Assembly (NCBI GenBank): GCA_963775825.1
Contig: CAVZKY010000083.1
Coordinates: 16,595 to 80,594 of the forward strand
DNA from: Bog-532 sp963775825
Lineage (GTDB): Bacteria; Actinomycetota; Actinomycetes; Streptosporangiales; Streptosporangiaceae
Length of the DNA stretch: 64,000 bases
Direction: 5' to 3'
The position numbers and the translations under genes are program-made. A model generated the notes under the pieces. It saw nothing but the letters and a program-made list of their open reading frames with translations. It searched no databases and was not told where the DNA came from. This document shows positions 15,682 to 25,090 of this stretch, piece by piece; position 1 is the first letter of the stretch; each line of letters starts with the position of its first letter.

Positions 15682-17382
15682 CGTGCCTCCCGGCCGAACA
15701 CCTCGTCCAGGAACGTGCTCAGCTCCGCCGGCGGCCGTGCCGACGGTGCGTGGCCAGCCGATGCAGCACGGGCGGCCGGTGGGGCCGTAGCCGCCGGTAT
15801 GCCGCCGCCGGGACCTGTGGACACCGGCATGCGCGCCGCCGGGATCTGTGGCGCCAGCGGCGGTCATCGGCAGCGTGTCGTCGGCCGCCGGCCGCGGCAC
15901 CGGTAGCTGCGTGCGGCGGCCGGCGCGGGGCAGGGCCGCGGGCGTGGCGACCAGCCGTTTCACCTGAACGTAGGTCGCACCGCCCTGGTGCACGTAGGCG
16001 GCCTGGCCCACGCCGAGCCCGCGCACCAGGTCCGGGTCCACCACCGGCATGAGCTGCACCCGGGAACTGCCCTCGTCGCTCCACCGGGCCGCGGTGATCA
16101 TCGTGGCGGCGACCGGTCCCGTGGTGGCCGAGGGCGCCCCCACCAGCCGCCGGGTGCTGTCGACGTACTTCCTGGTCCCGGCGAGCCCGACGACGGGATC
16201 CGGGTAGGGCGTGCGGAGCAGCCAGATCCCGCCTTCGGCGGTGGCCGCGATCCGGTACCGCTCGTCCTCATCGGCGGCCAGCCCCGGCCACGACTGCGCC
16301 GAGACCTGCACGGCCAGTCCCAGCGACCGGGCCCGCTCGTACAGCGCCCAGATCGGCAGCCGGCGCGCGACCGCGCTGAACTCGTCGACGGCCAGCAGCA
16401 CGTCCGCGTCCCGGCCCGGGCCGGTGATGTAGCTGGCCAGCATGTCCACCAGCGCCCGGGCCTGAGCCTCGGCCACCGAGGTTTCTGCCGTGCCCTCCAG
16501 GATGCAGTACCAGGCGTCCGCGTCCGCGAAGCTGCCCGCGGGCTCGAAGCCGGTCCCGAGCCGGCGCCACAGGCTGCGGAACCGCAGCGCCACGTCGGGG
16601 ATCAGGTGGGCGCCGGAGCGCAGCGCCGCGAGCGCGTCCTCATCTCCGCCGGCGTAGGCGGCCGCGAGCCAGTCAGCGTCGAGCCGGCCCAGGAAATCCG
16701 CGGAGTCGGCCGGCGGGGCGGGCGGCGCGTGCACGGCCAGCGCCACGATCGCCTCCATCACGTCGGTGTAGTAGGCCGCCGCGCCGTGCCCATGCTCGAT
16801 CAGGTCGAGCAGGGTGGTGGTCAGCCGTCCCGGCGGCAGGCCCCACAGCGACAGGTTCGCGTCGTCCGGCCAGATCGCCGTGGCCCGGGCGCCCGCGTCC
16901 CGCAGCACCCGGCGCGCCCGGTCCGCGATCCGGCGTGAATCGGCACCGCCCTTGCAGTCGAGCACGACAAGCAGCGGGCGCCGCCCGGTCCCGGCCGCCT
17001 GCCGGCTCAGCGCCGTCGCCATGAACCCGGCCCAGAGCCGGAGCAGCAACGTCGTCTTCCCGGTGCCGGTCGTCCCGATTACCACCTGGTGCGAGCGCAG
17101 CCGGGAGTAGGGGACGGCGGCGATGGGCTTGGCCCGATGCCGTACCGCCCGGATTGTGCCGCCGATGACCACGTCCCCGTTCCGGTAGGTCAGCGGGACC
17201 GAGCCCGGCGCGGCGATGCGGGCCCGGGCGCTGCGGGCCTGGCGGCGCCACTGGCGCCGGTCGAAGCTGATCGCCGAGCCGGGGGACAGGCCACCGGTGC
17301 CGGTCTCCATCCGGTAGATCCGGACCGCCCAGGCCAGGCCGCCCGCCAGCAGGCCGAGCGGGACCGCAGCCGGGGCGATCAT
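15217..17382 (-). CDS. VirD4/HerA-like transfer ATPase, read in frame into the J-domain gene
   Basis: ATG 17382 overlaps the previous stop (ATGA). After one N-terminal membrane helix (about 5-22) comes a P-loop ATPase with Walker A GTTGTGKT (103-110) and Walker B DVLLAVDEFSAV. Walker A and later blocks such as VQVSAQSWPG resemble conjugative coupling proteins. The normal end seems to be in another frame: PAELSTFLDEVFGREAR then TGA at 15680-15678, overlapping the J-domain GTG. A one-base slip near 15830-15850 instead keeps this frame open through the J-domain gene, giving a 721-residue fusion as sequenced. Confidence 0.75.
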   Translation of the reverse strand: MIAPAAVPLGLLAGGLAWAVRIYRMETGTGGLSPGSAISFDRRQWRRQARSARARIAAPGSVPLTYRNGDVVIGGTIRAVRHRAKPIAAVPYSRLRSHQVVIGTTGTGKTTLLLRLWAGFMATALSRQAAGTGRRPLLVVLDCKGGADSRRIADRARRVLRDAGARATAIWPDDANLSLWGLPPGRLTTTLLDLIEHGHGAAAYYTDVMEAIVALAVHAPPAPPADSADFLGRLDADWLAAAYAGGDEDALAALRSGAHLIPDVALRFRSLWRRLGTGFEPAGSFADADAWYCILEGTAETSVAEAQARALVDMLASYITGPGRDADVLLAVDEFSAVARRLPIWALYERARSLGLAVQVSAQSWPGLAADEDERYRIAATAEGGIWLLRTPYPDPVVGLAGTRKYVDSTRRLVGAPSATTGPVAATMITAARWSDEGSSRVQLMPVVDPDLVRGLGVGQAAYVHQGGATYVQVKRLVATPAALPRAGRRTQLPVPRPAADDTLPMTAAGATDPGGAHAGVHRSRRRHTGGYGPTGRPCCIGWPRTVGTAAGGAEHVPGRGVRPGGTVSGPDPFTILGLAARPDLTDDDIRAAWRRIAAAVHPDRADGGDPARFSAAATAFTALRTLDGRREAFADLAAAPRRWSRFRRGRPAVLVLRTAVAAGVSAGALAVRQPQPASLALIAGAITWLARTGRHELAPPAPGGPVPAALRHRRPRRSRW

Positions 17383-17744
17383 GACGGCGGCCCGCGCCCC
17401 TGCCCGGACACGCCCAGCCGCCACATGCTCAGCCACGCCTCGAAGGGCGCGCCCGCCACCCGGTACCAGCCCGGGCCGGACGGTACCCCCGGTGAGCCCG
17501 GGGCGGACAGCGCGGCAGCCGCCAGCCACACCGCCACCATCGGCAGGCACCACAGCGCCGCGCCGTACAGCCGCCGGGGCGGCCAGCCGCAGGCCCAGGC
17601 GGTCACTGCCGCGCCCGCCGCGACGAGCGATACGGGGGCCGCCGCGATGATCACTGCCGCGGCCGCCATCATCTGGATCAGCCGCCACAGCGTCCGGGCC
17701 GCGGCGCGCAGCAGCAGGAGGGCCACGTACTGGCGGATCAGCAT
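17379..17744 (-). CDS. Small membrane protein of the transfer-like module
   Basis: 121 residues with two or three membrane helices (about 22-50 and 62-85) and a Trp-rich C-terminal part (GWYRVAGAPFEAWLSMW). It overlaps the upstream gene by 7 bases and the ATPase start by 4 (ATGA), so translation is probably coupled. No family recognised; by context a membrane partner of the ATPase. Confidence 0.7.
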   Translation of the reverse strand: MLIRQYVALLLLRAAARTLWRLIQMMAAAAVIIAAAPVSLVAAGAAVTAWACGWPPRRLYGAALWCLPMVAVWLAAAALSAPGSPGVPSGPGWYRVAGAPFEAWLSMWRLGVSGQGRGPPS

Positions 17745-18517
17745 GCCCGCTCCCCGCCGGTCCTGGGAAGGGCGGCGTGCCGGGGCAGGTCCCGGACCTC
17801 GATCCGGGCCGCCAGCGGGCCGAGCGCGTCGCGGGCCCGCAGCACGGTGGGCCGCGCCCCGGCCGAGCAGACGTACAGGACCCGGGCGTGCCGAGCCGGG
17901 CGGCCAGGTACCGCGGTGTCGGCGGCCGCGCAGCCGTAGTCACCGGTCCGGGACAGCAGCTCCCGCATGACCGAGGTGGTCCGGCTGACCGTCTTGCGGG
18001 TCACTTCCGCCTCGATGGCCCAGCATTCCCCGGCCCACGGCACCGCCGCGCTGTCCGGCCAGTGCACCTCGCCGTCCGGCAGATGCTCCCGCAGTCCGGT
18101 CCGGCTGCCCGCCCGGACCCGGAGCCGGCGCTCGCTGCGCCAGAACGCCCCCGCCTGCTGGTATTCCGCCCTGGCCGCTAAGGCCAGCCGCACGGTGGCG
18201 ACCGCGCGGGTGTGCGCGAGCCGGGACAACGCGGGGGAGATGGGCGGGTAGTGCAGGCCGCACGCCGCCAGCCCCGCGCGGGTCAGCCAGACCCAGGAGG
18301 GGCCGGGCCCGAACCGGCCGGACTCCGCGTACCCGAGCCGCCGCCAGCGGGTCGCGGCGGCGCGGGCACGCGGGACGGTGCCGCCGAGCACGACGGCCAG
18401 CAGGTCGACCTGCACGGCGTACATCTCGGCGGTGAAGAGCATGCCGTCGATGTCCCGGTCGCCGAGCCCGCGCGGACCCGTGCTCGCGGGACCGCTGGGC
18501 CGCTCGCGCACCGTCAT
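17738..18517 (-). CDS. Replication-relaxation (Replic_Relax)-like protein
   Basis: 259 residues from ATG 18517. The N-terminal winged-helix part (LFTAEMYAVQVDLLAVVLGG to WVWLTRAGLAACGL) and the later acidic, Trp-containing domain (WAIEAEVTRKTVSRTTSVM) resemble the Replic_Relax family of actinobacterial plasmids and integrative elements. The start is uncertain because no good ribosome-binding site is seen; another ATG is at 18547. It is the first gene of the leftward four-gene module. Confidence 0.65.
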   Translation of the reverse strand: MTVRERPSGPASTGPRGLGDRDIDGMLFTAEMYAVQVDLLAVVLGGTVPRARAAATRWRRLGYAESGRFGPGPSWVWLTRAGLAACGLHYPPISPALSRLAHTRAVATVRLALAARAEYQQAGAFWRSERRLRVRAGSRTGLREHLPDGEVHWPDSAAVPWAGECWAIEAEVTRKTVSRTTSVMRELLSRTGDYGCAAADTAVPGRPARHARVLYVCSAGARPTVLRARDALGPLAARIEVRDLPRHAALPRTGGERAC

Positions 18518-18717
18518 AAGTGAAGGACATGTTGCTCCGGATTCCACCCCTGGCGTGCGGTGTTCCGTCTTTCGAAATCCTTACGGGCACAGCGTGGTGC
18601 CCGGGATGAGCGCTTCGCTCTAACGCCCGCCGCCGGGTCATGCGCCGCGGCCTACCGGACCGTGCCGGGCCAGACCGTCTACTCCGCCACGGCGCGGGCA
18701 CGGACGGCGGCGGGCGG

Positions 18718-19665
18718 TCAGAGCGGCCGGGACCAGTTCTGGCCGGTGAGGTCCTGGCCGAAGCTCCGGTGCGGCGCCTCGTCCACCAGCTTGAAGCCGG
18801 CCCGCTGGTAGATCCGCCGGGCCTCGGCCAGCACGCTGTTGGTCCACAACATGATCTCGCGGTAGCCGGCCTCCCGCGCGAACCGGAGGCACTCCTCCAC
18901 CAGCCGGGCGCCGATCCCGAGCCCGCGAGCCGACGGGTCCACGTACAGCAGCCGGAGCTGGGCCACCTCGTCGCTTTTGCGAACGCAGAACACCGACCCA
19001 GCCGGCTCGGCGTCCACCTCGGCGATCCAGGCCGCTTCCCGCTTCGGGTCGCGGTGCTCGCCGTAATCGGCGACGATCCGCGCCACCATTGCCTCATACG
19101 TCCCATCCCACCCGTACTGCTGCGTGTAGCCCGCGGTCTGGGTCTGCACCACCCAGCCCAGCTCGCCCGGCCGGGGCGGCCGCAGGACGTAGGAGCGCGG
19201 CTGGTCCGTGCCCGCGAGCACTCCGGTGACCTCCCGGATGCCCGCGAGCAGCCGCCGCCGCGCGGGGCCGCTCAGGCCGGCCAGCAGCGTGCCGATCTGC
19301 CGGGCCGCCTGGGCGTCCAGCCCGGCCTGGATGGTCCGGCCCGCCTCGGTGAGCGCGATCACCTGGCGACGGGCGTCGGCGCCGGAACGTTCCCGGGTGA
19401 TGAGCTGGTCGGCTTCGAAGCGGGCCAGAATCCGGCTCAGGTAACCCGCGTCGATGTCCAGGCTCCGCCGCAGCTGCGCGACCTCGGTCACCTCACGCTG
19501 CCCCAGCTCGAAGATCAGCCGCGCCTCAGTCAGCGAGTACGGCGAGCCGAGATAGCCGCCGCGCAGCACGCCGATCACGTTGGTGTAGAGCCGGTTGAAG
19601 GCCCGCATCGCCGCCACCGCCTCGCCGGTGACCGGCTGAGGTCCCGCGTCGCCGGTGACCGTCAC
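18718..19665 (-). CDS. MarR-type regulator fused to GNAT acetyltransferase
   Basis: 315 residues from GTG 19665, with GGGAGGCGAC upstream. The N-terminal MarR winged helix (about 20-145) has SLTEARLIFELGQ, LDIDAGYLSRILARFEAD and RSGADARRQVIALTEAG. The C-terminal GNAT domain (about 165-315) has YVDPSARGLGIGARLVEECL and the strand LWTNSVLAEARRIYQRAGF. This two-domain arrangement is widespread in bacteria. It is divergent from lnt. Confidence 0.92.
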   Translation of the reverse strand: MTVTGDAGPQPVTGEAVAAMRAFNRLYTNVIGVLRGGYLGSPYSLTEARLIFELGQREVTEVAQLRRSLDIDAGYLSRILARFEADQLITRERSGADARRQVIALTEAGRTIQAGLDAQAARQIGTLLAGLSGPARRRLLAGIREVTGVLAGTDQPRSYVLRPPRPGELGWVVQTQTAGYTQQYGWDGTYEAMVARIVADYGEHRDPKREAAWIAEVDAEPAGSVFCVRKSDEVAQLRLLYVDPSARGLGIGARLVEECLRFAREAGYREIMLWTNSVLAEARRIYQRAGFKLVDEAPHRSFGQDLTGQNWSRPL

Positions 19666-19797
19666 GTCGCCTCCCTGGTCATGCTTAACAATCCTTTGCC
19701 AAAGTCAACGATATGACTGACGCGCGCAACTGGTCAACGGCTGCTGGAGGTGACCTGGGAGTTCGCGCGAAAGCCCGCTGCGGCGGAGAATTGAGGC

Positions 19798-21408
19798 ATG
19801 CCTCTGCCCCGCGTGCCTAAGGCCTTGCGCCGGCCTGCCCGCTGGGGGGCCCTGCTGGCCGGTGCACTGCCGCTGCTGGCGTTCCCGGCTCCTAACCTGT
19901 CGGTGCTCGCCTGGTTCGCGCTGGTGCCGGGCCTGCTGCTGATCAGCCGCTCGCCGTCGGGGCATGAGGCAGCGGTACGGGGCTGGTGGCTGGGCTGCGG
20001 CTACTTCGTGGCCGCGATGTGGTGGCTGGCCCCGGAGATCGGGCCCGCGGTGCTGATCGTCGCGGCCGTGTTCGGTGCCCTCATGGCCCCGTTCGGCGCC
20101 GTGGTGTGGCGGCTGCTGCGGCCGCCGGCCAGCGTGCGCCGGGCGCTGGCGGCGTTGGTGGTCGTGCCGAGCTTCTGGCTGGTAACCGAGTGGATCCGGT
20201 CCTGGCAGGCGCTCGGCGGGCCGTGGGCGGTGCTGGGGGCCAGCCAGTGGCAGCACCCGGCCGTGCTCGCCCTGGCCGCGGTGGGCGGCGTGTGGCTGAT
20301 CAGCTTCGCGCTGGTGGCCGCGAACACCGCCATCACGATCGTCATCGTCTCCGGTCGGCTGGCGCCCCGGCTGGTGGCGGCCGTGGCGGGCGCGGCCGTG
20401 GTGGCCGCTGGGCCGGTCGCGTTCGCGCTGACCCCGTCGGCTCCTACGGCCGGTTCGGCCACGGTCGCGCTGGTCCAGCCGGGTGTGGTGAGCAACGGCA
20501 CGGTCCCGCTCAACGGCAGCCAGATACTCACCGCCACCCTCAGCCGGAACGGAACCCTGAGCAAGGTGCGGCCAGACCTGATCGTCTGGGGCGAGAGCAG
20601 CGTCGCGTTCCACCTGCAGGCCAACCAGGGGCGGCTGCGAGATATCGAGCAGCTCGCGGCCGCCGACCACGCGGAGATCCTGGCCGACCAGGACTTCTAC
20701 GTCAACAAGGACCAGCACAGCAAGGTCGCCGTGCTGGTCGGGGCCTCCGGGATCGAGGGCACCTACACCAAGACCCGGCTGGTCCCGTTCGGCGAGTACA
20801 TCCCGTTCCGCTCGGCGCTGTCCTGGCTGACCAGCATCAGCAAGGCGGCGCCGGTCAACATGGTGCCGGGTCACGGGGCGCACCCCTTGCCGGTCACCGA
20901 GCCGGGCGGACGGACGCTGACCATCGGCCCGCTGATCTGCTTCGAGTCGGCATTCCCGGACATGTCCCGGGTGGACACCGATCGCGGCGCGCAGGTGATC
21001 GTCTACCAGACCGCCGACTTGACCTTCCAGGGCACCTGGGCCCTGGCCCAGCATGCGTCGCTCGGCGCGCTGCGCGCCGCCGAGACTGGCCGGCCGGTCG
21101 TGCAGGCTGCGCTGACCGGGGACTCGGCCGCCTTCGACGCCCGGGGGCGGGTGCTGGCCTGGATGAGCGGTTCACAGCACGGGGTGATCCCAGTTCGGCT
21201 CACCCTTCCGGTGACCTCGTTGAAGACCATCTACGACCGTCTGGGTGACTATGTGCCCTGGACGGCGGTGGGTATCGCCGTGCTGTTCGGTTTTGCACCA
21301 CTGGCTGGCTGGATGCGCCGCCGCAGTCATTCTGGCGGCAAGGGTGGTGCGGTCGGCGGCGATGAGGCAGACTATGATTCGGGTACCGGGTTGCATGTAC
21401 CGGGATAG
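19798..21408 (+). CDS. lnt: Apolipoprotein N-acyltransferase
   Basis: N-acylates the lipid-modified N-terminal Cys of lipoproteins in the membrane. 536 residues: about six N-terminal helices, a periplasmic-facing nitrilase domain with the Lys/Glu region TYTKTRLVPFGEYIPFR and the nucleophile Cys in GPLICFESAFPD, then a final C-terminal helix (AVGIAVLFGFAPLAGWM) and a short basic tail. Length and order are typical. A lipoprotein substrate candidate, the FKBP protein, is in this window. No lgt or lsp is in view. Confidence 0.93.
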   Translation: MPLPRVPKALRRPARWGALLAGALPLLAFPAPNLSVLAWFALVPGLLLISRSPSGHEAAVRGWWLGCGYFVAAMWWLAPEIGPAVLIVAAVFGALMAPFGAVVWRLLRPPASVRRALAALVVVPSFWLVTEWIRSWQALGGPWAVLGASQWQHPAVLALAAVGGVWLISFALVAANTAITIVIVSGRLAPRLVAAVAGAAVVAAGPVAFALTPSAPTAGSATVALVQPGVVSNGTVPLNGSQILTATLSRNGTLSKVRPDLIVWGESSVAFHLQANQGRLRDIEQLAAADHAEILADQDFYVNKDQHSKVAVLVGASGIEGTYTKTRLVPFGEYIPFRSALSWLTSISKAAPVNMVPGHGAHPLPVTEPGGRTLTIGPLICFESAFPDMSRVDTDRGAQVIVYQTADLTFQGTWALAQHASLGALRAAETGRPVVQAALTGDSAAFDARGRVLAWMSGSQHGVIPVRLTLPVTSLKTIYDRLGDYVPWTAVGIAVLFGFAPLAGWMRRRSHSGGKGGAVGGDEADYDSGTGLHVPG

Positions 21409-21470
21409 TTCCTTCGGGCGGGCGTGAGGACGCAGGGGAAGGCGAACCTCGTCGTCGGCCAGGAGGAATC

Positions 21471-21962
21471 GTGTCTGCACAAGGTGTTTTGCATATTCAT
21501 TCGGCGCCCCCGGCGCTGTGCCCGCACATCGAGTGGGCCGTGGCGGGGGTTCTTGGTGTGCCCGTAGACCTGCCCTGGGTCAGTCAGCCCGCGGCGCCCG
21601 GCGCTCTGCGCGCCGAGCTCACCTGGGAAGGCCGCCCTGGCACGGCCGGAGCGGTCACCTCCGCGCTGGCCGGCTGGAACCGGCTGCGCTTCGAGGTCAC
21701 CGAAGATGCCAGCCCCGGTTGCGACGGGGTCCGGCACAGCTACACGCCGACGCTCGGCACGTTCACCGCGGTGACCAGCGGCAGCGGGGACGTACTGATC
21801 CCCGAGGGACGCCTGCGCGCCGCCCTGGCGATGTCCCAGTCTGACTCCGCGCTGCGTACCGAGCTGGACCGGATGCTCGGCCGGGCCTGGGACGAGGAGC
21901 TGGAAGCTTTCCGCTGCGGTGGCGACGGCGCCCCCGTGCGCTGGCTGCATGCCACCGGCTGA
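21471..21962 (+). CDS. DUF3145 family protein
   Basis: 163 residues from GTG 21471, with AGGAGGAATC just upstream. The conserved GVLHIHSAPPALCPHIEWA, WNRLRFEVTEDAS, RHSYTPTLGTF and GRAWDEELEAFR identify DUF3145, an Actinomycetota-specific cytosolic family of unknown role. It follows lnt by 62 bases. Its stop codon lies inside a duplicated 29-base unit. Confidence 0.92.
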   Translation: MSAQGVLHIHSAPPALCPHIEWAVAGVLGVPVDLPWVSQPAAPGALRAELTWEGRPGTAGAVTSALAGWNRLRFEVTEDASPGCDGVRHSYTPTLGTFTAVTSGSGDVLIPEGRLRAALAMSQSDSALRTELDRMLGRAWDEELEAFRCGGDGAPVRWLHATG

Positions 21963-22005
21963 AATGCGCCGATCTTCATGCCACCGGCTGAAATGCGCCG
22001 ATCTT
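21948..22005 (+). repeat. Perfect 29-base tandem duplication over the DUF3145 stop
   Basis: The unit beginning CATGCCACCGGCTGAAATGC (21948-21976) is repeated exactly at 21977-22005. The first copy contains the DUF3145 stop TGA. The duplication leaves the protein unchanged and looks recent. Confidence 0.95.
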
Positions 22006-22560
22006 CGCTGGTCCCGACTGACCGTCCTCGGCTAATGAGGGCCGTCCAGTCGCCTGGGACGAGCGGCCTCCTCCGCCGCGCCGATTGCTTCACCCGCCAC
22101 CATGACCGCGATCGAGTTGATTCCCGATGGTCCGCAGTGGGAGCCACCGAGCACCGCAGTATCCGACGACGCTGTGCGCGTGCTCGGCTCGGGCTGTACC
22201 GCCGTGCCACCTTGACGCTCGTCCTCAGGACAGCGGGCGCCGTGGCCGATATTCCTGGCCATGCCCTCGCCGCCCGACTCGAGCGCGGTGGTGACGGTGA
22301 GACTGGATGGTCGTCCCGCGCTTGGTCGGTGCGGGACGGACGTGACGTGAGCTGCGGATTCTTGAGCCGGCGATGCTGTCCGCCGTGCCTTACCTGAGGG
22401 AGGCAGGCCGAGGCCGGGCCCCGCCACACACGAACACACTAGCGATTATCCAAGCGCCTATGCGAACATAATATCGATGGGCCATCAGGGGACAAGCTCA
22501 CCAACTTCAAAGTGTGATCCCCCCATCACGGAGTATGAGCAAGCCTAGGTGGAGAGTTAG
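22006..22560. other. Intergenic region, no convincing gene
   Basis: Open frames exist on both strands but none has family-like sequence or steady codon use. The last ~130 bases (22430-22560) are A+T-richer and probably hold the promoter of the CBM48 gene; GGTGGAGAG at 22549-22557 is its ribosome-binding site. Confidence 0.4.
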
Positions 22561-22839
22561 ATGATCAAGGTTTCCAAGCCAGTCCGCGACGGCTCCGTGC
22601 GAGTCACGTTCGCCCTGCCCGCCAACGAGCCACCAGGGGCGGTGTCCGTGGTCGGCAACTTCAACGACTGGAACCCCTTCACCCACCCGCTGCGCAAGCG
22701 CTCCAACGGCACTCGGAGCACAGTGGTGACGGCCCGGCCGGGGACCACACTCCAGTTCCGCTATCTGGCCGAGGGCGGTCACTGGTTCGACGACGAGGCC
22801 GCCACGGTCAACGGTCATGGAGCCACCTTCTCGGTCTGA
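22561..22839 (+). CDS. Stand-alone CBM48 (glycogen-binding) domain protein
   Basis: 92 residues comprising only the early-set domain that normally precedes isoamylase and branching-enzyme catalytic domains, or occurs in AMPK beta. Markers are VRVTFALPA, VVGNFNDWNPFTHPL and FRYLAEGGHWFDDEAATVNG. With no catalytic part it may bind glycogen or act as a regulatory adaptor. A second, 5'-truncated copy of the same gene lies at 25862-25938, on the far side of the DUF222/HNH gene. Confidence 0.85.
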   Translation: MIKVSKPVRDGSVRVTFALPANEPPGAVSVVGNFNDWNPFTHPLRKRSNGTRSTVVTARPGTTLQFRYLAEGGHWFDDEAATVNGHGATFSV

Positions 22840-23929
22840 CGTGGGCTTTCGGAGACCTCTGTCTGACGCGAGCTTTCCGGGCTGTGGGCCGCCAGCCTGG
22901 TGCCGCCGCATTGCCTGTCCCAGCTCGGGTTCACGTGATCCGGCTCGGGCTCAGACGGGATACGTGACAGGCCCTGCGGTGTACGTGCGCCCGGCGGGGG
23001 TGGTCCAGGTGTGATAGCCGGGCGGGTTTTGCTCAAGTTTCCAGCCGTGAGCTTGTTTGGCGTGATGGTGATGACGGCAGCGGGGACCGCCGTTGCAGGC
23101 GCAGGTCAGGCCGCCATTTTCGAACGCGATGGTGTGATCGTAGTCGCAGCGGGCGGCGTCGCGGCGGCAGGGCGGCCAATTGCAGGTGCCGTCCCGGATC
23201 TCGACGAGGTGGCGGAGTCTATCGCTGGGGTCGTGGGCGGAGGTCTGGTGCCGGTGGTCGCAGTCGTCGACCGGAATGGGCTCAAGATCGACGGCCAGTT
23301 CCGGCCAGCCTGTCCCGCCCGGTTCGCGGAGGCTGGGCCCAGGCAGCCGTAGTCGCCAGGCCCCGTATCCGCCGAGTGCCGCGATGCTGATGCCGGACGA
23401 GCTGCTGACGCCAGGAGAAGGGCCTCGTGCCGGGTCGCCGGACCCGGGTGGCGTGGTCGTGCCGGGCGGTGCGCCAGATTGCTGGCCATCTAGCGCACCG
23501 TCGCGCGTGGGCGGCCTGGTGTCACTGGGCTGGCTGCCGCGTCGGGCGGCTACCAGGCGCGGGCGGTCTGGTGCGCGGAGGTTCCGGCTTTCGTCCGCCG
23601 GGTTTGGCGCAGCCGTGGGCGAGGGGGTGGCCGTCGGGGTCGGTGACGGTGATGCACCAGGTGGTGGCGGGGTGTCCGGCGGCCTGGGCGGCCAGGGTGC
23701 GGGCGAGGGTGGCGTCGATGGGCCCGAATCCGGTCGCTTCGCCGGGGTGTTCGGCCAGGCCGAGCAGGGTAGCCAGGGTGATGGTCAGGTTGATTTTCGC
23801 GGCGGGGCGGATCGGTGCGGGCGGAGGGCCGTCCGGCCCGGTCCCGCTGGGCTGTTCCGGAGCCGCTCTGTCGCCGGGGGTTCTGTTACCGTCCGGTGCG
23901 CCAGATTCACTATGCGGCCCGTCGCCGTC

Positions 23930-24060
23930 ACGCGCAGGGGGGCCGTCGTTGCTGGGGCCGTCATCGCTTGGGCTGTCGTTGCTGGGGCTGTCGTTGCTGG
24001 GGTTGTCTTGGGCGGGGCTGTCGTTGCTGGGGCTGTCGTTGCTGGGCTGGCTGGCGGTGG
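23930..24060 (-). repeat. Short in-gene repeats encoding Ser-Asn-Asp-Ser-Pro
   Basis: Fifteen-base units related to TCGTTGCTGGGGCTG, seven or eight copies with variants, encode PSNDSPSNDSP-type linker sequence between DUF222 and HNH parts. Length variation here would keep the frame. Confidence 0.8.
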
Positions 24061-24889
24061 TCTGGTAGCGGGCGGCGGTGTCCTGGCCGAGGAGGGCGTC
24101 CAGGTAGGCGCGGACCCGCAGGGCGTCCATGGTGCCGGGGACCCCGGCCGCTTTGAGGTCCATCGCGTAGCTGGTGATCTGCTGGTCCGCGGCCAGCGCC
24201 TCATCCGGAGGCAACCCGAAGCTGACGATCGCGGCGGTCCCGGCGTCCTCGCGCCACAGTTCCACGCGCGCGTCTTTCTGCGCCTGCTCCCGCCGCTGCT
24301 TGGCCGCGGTGGGGTCGGCTTTCAGCACGGCGCGGGCGATCGCGGCGCGGATCTGCCCGGGTGTCTTGCCGGTCACCGCGTGGGGTACGACGGCGGCTTC
24401 GGCCTGGGCGGCGGCCGCGTCATCCAGGCAGCGGGTGGCCTCGGCAATGACCTGGGCTTTGTAGGCGTCGATGCAGCCTTCGTGCAGCGCCTGGCGGGTC
24501 AGAGGGAGGCGGGTGGCCAGGTCATGGGCGACGGCGGTGGTTTTCTCCGCGGCCCGCCGCGACACCGAAAGGGCGGCGGCGACCTCGTCGGCGCAGAATT
24601 TGCCCCACGGGGCGGGGTTCCCACCGCGGGTGGCGTGGTCTTTGCTAGTGGCGGGCCGTCGGCGGGCCAGTTCCGCGGTGGCGGACAGCCCCCCAGCTGC
24701 CGCCCATGATTCGGTCCGCTGCCAGGCGGTTAGCACCCCGATCAGTTCTTCGTCACTGATCCCCGCGTAACCGCGGTCGGGTCCGGCGGCGGTATCAGCG
24801 GCCCCAGCCAGGGTTGGTCCGGGCAGCGTCACATCAAGGACGTCGCCGGCCGCGAAACCCGCGCCCGGCCGGTTTCGAGACGGTACCGG

Positions 24890-25090
24890 CCCAGACGGCG
24901 TGGCCTCGTTGGGCGGCGTGACCTGACTGGGCGGCGTGCCTTGGCGGGGCGGCGTGATCTGGCTGGGCCGACTGCTCGGGCTGGGCGGCGTGATCTGGCC
25001 GGGCGGCGTGCCCTGGCCGGGCCGCGTGATCTGGCCGGGCGGCGTGGCCTGGCTGGGCCGACTGCTCGGGCTGGGCGAAACGGTCTGCGC
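24890..25090 (-). repeat. Imperfect repeats encoding Pro/Thr/Ser/Gln linker
   Basis: Units built on GGCGGCGTGATCTGGC-type sequence recur about every 24 bases, and a larger ~70-base block around GACTGCTCGGGCTGGGC appears twice. They encode the PPGQITPPS-like linker ahead of DUF222. Confidence 0.75.

Noticed and set aside
19705..21054. Leftward 449-residue frame opposite lnt
   Set aside because: His/Gln/Arg-rich antisense shadow of lnt, typical of GC-rich DNA; no family-like motifs.
21978..22397. Coding frame after DUF3145
   Set aside because: Starts inside a tandem duplication, lacks a ribosome-binding site and has irregular composition; a competing frame exists on the other strand.
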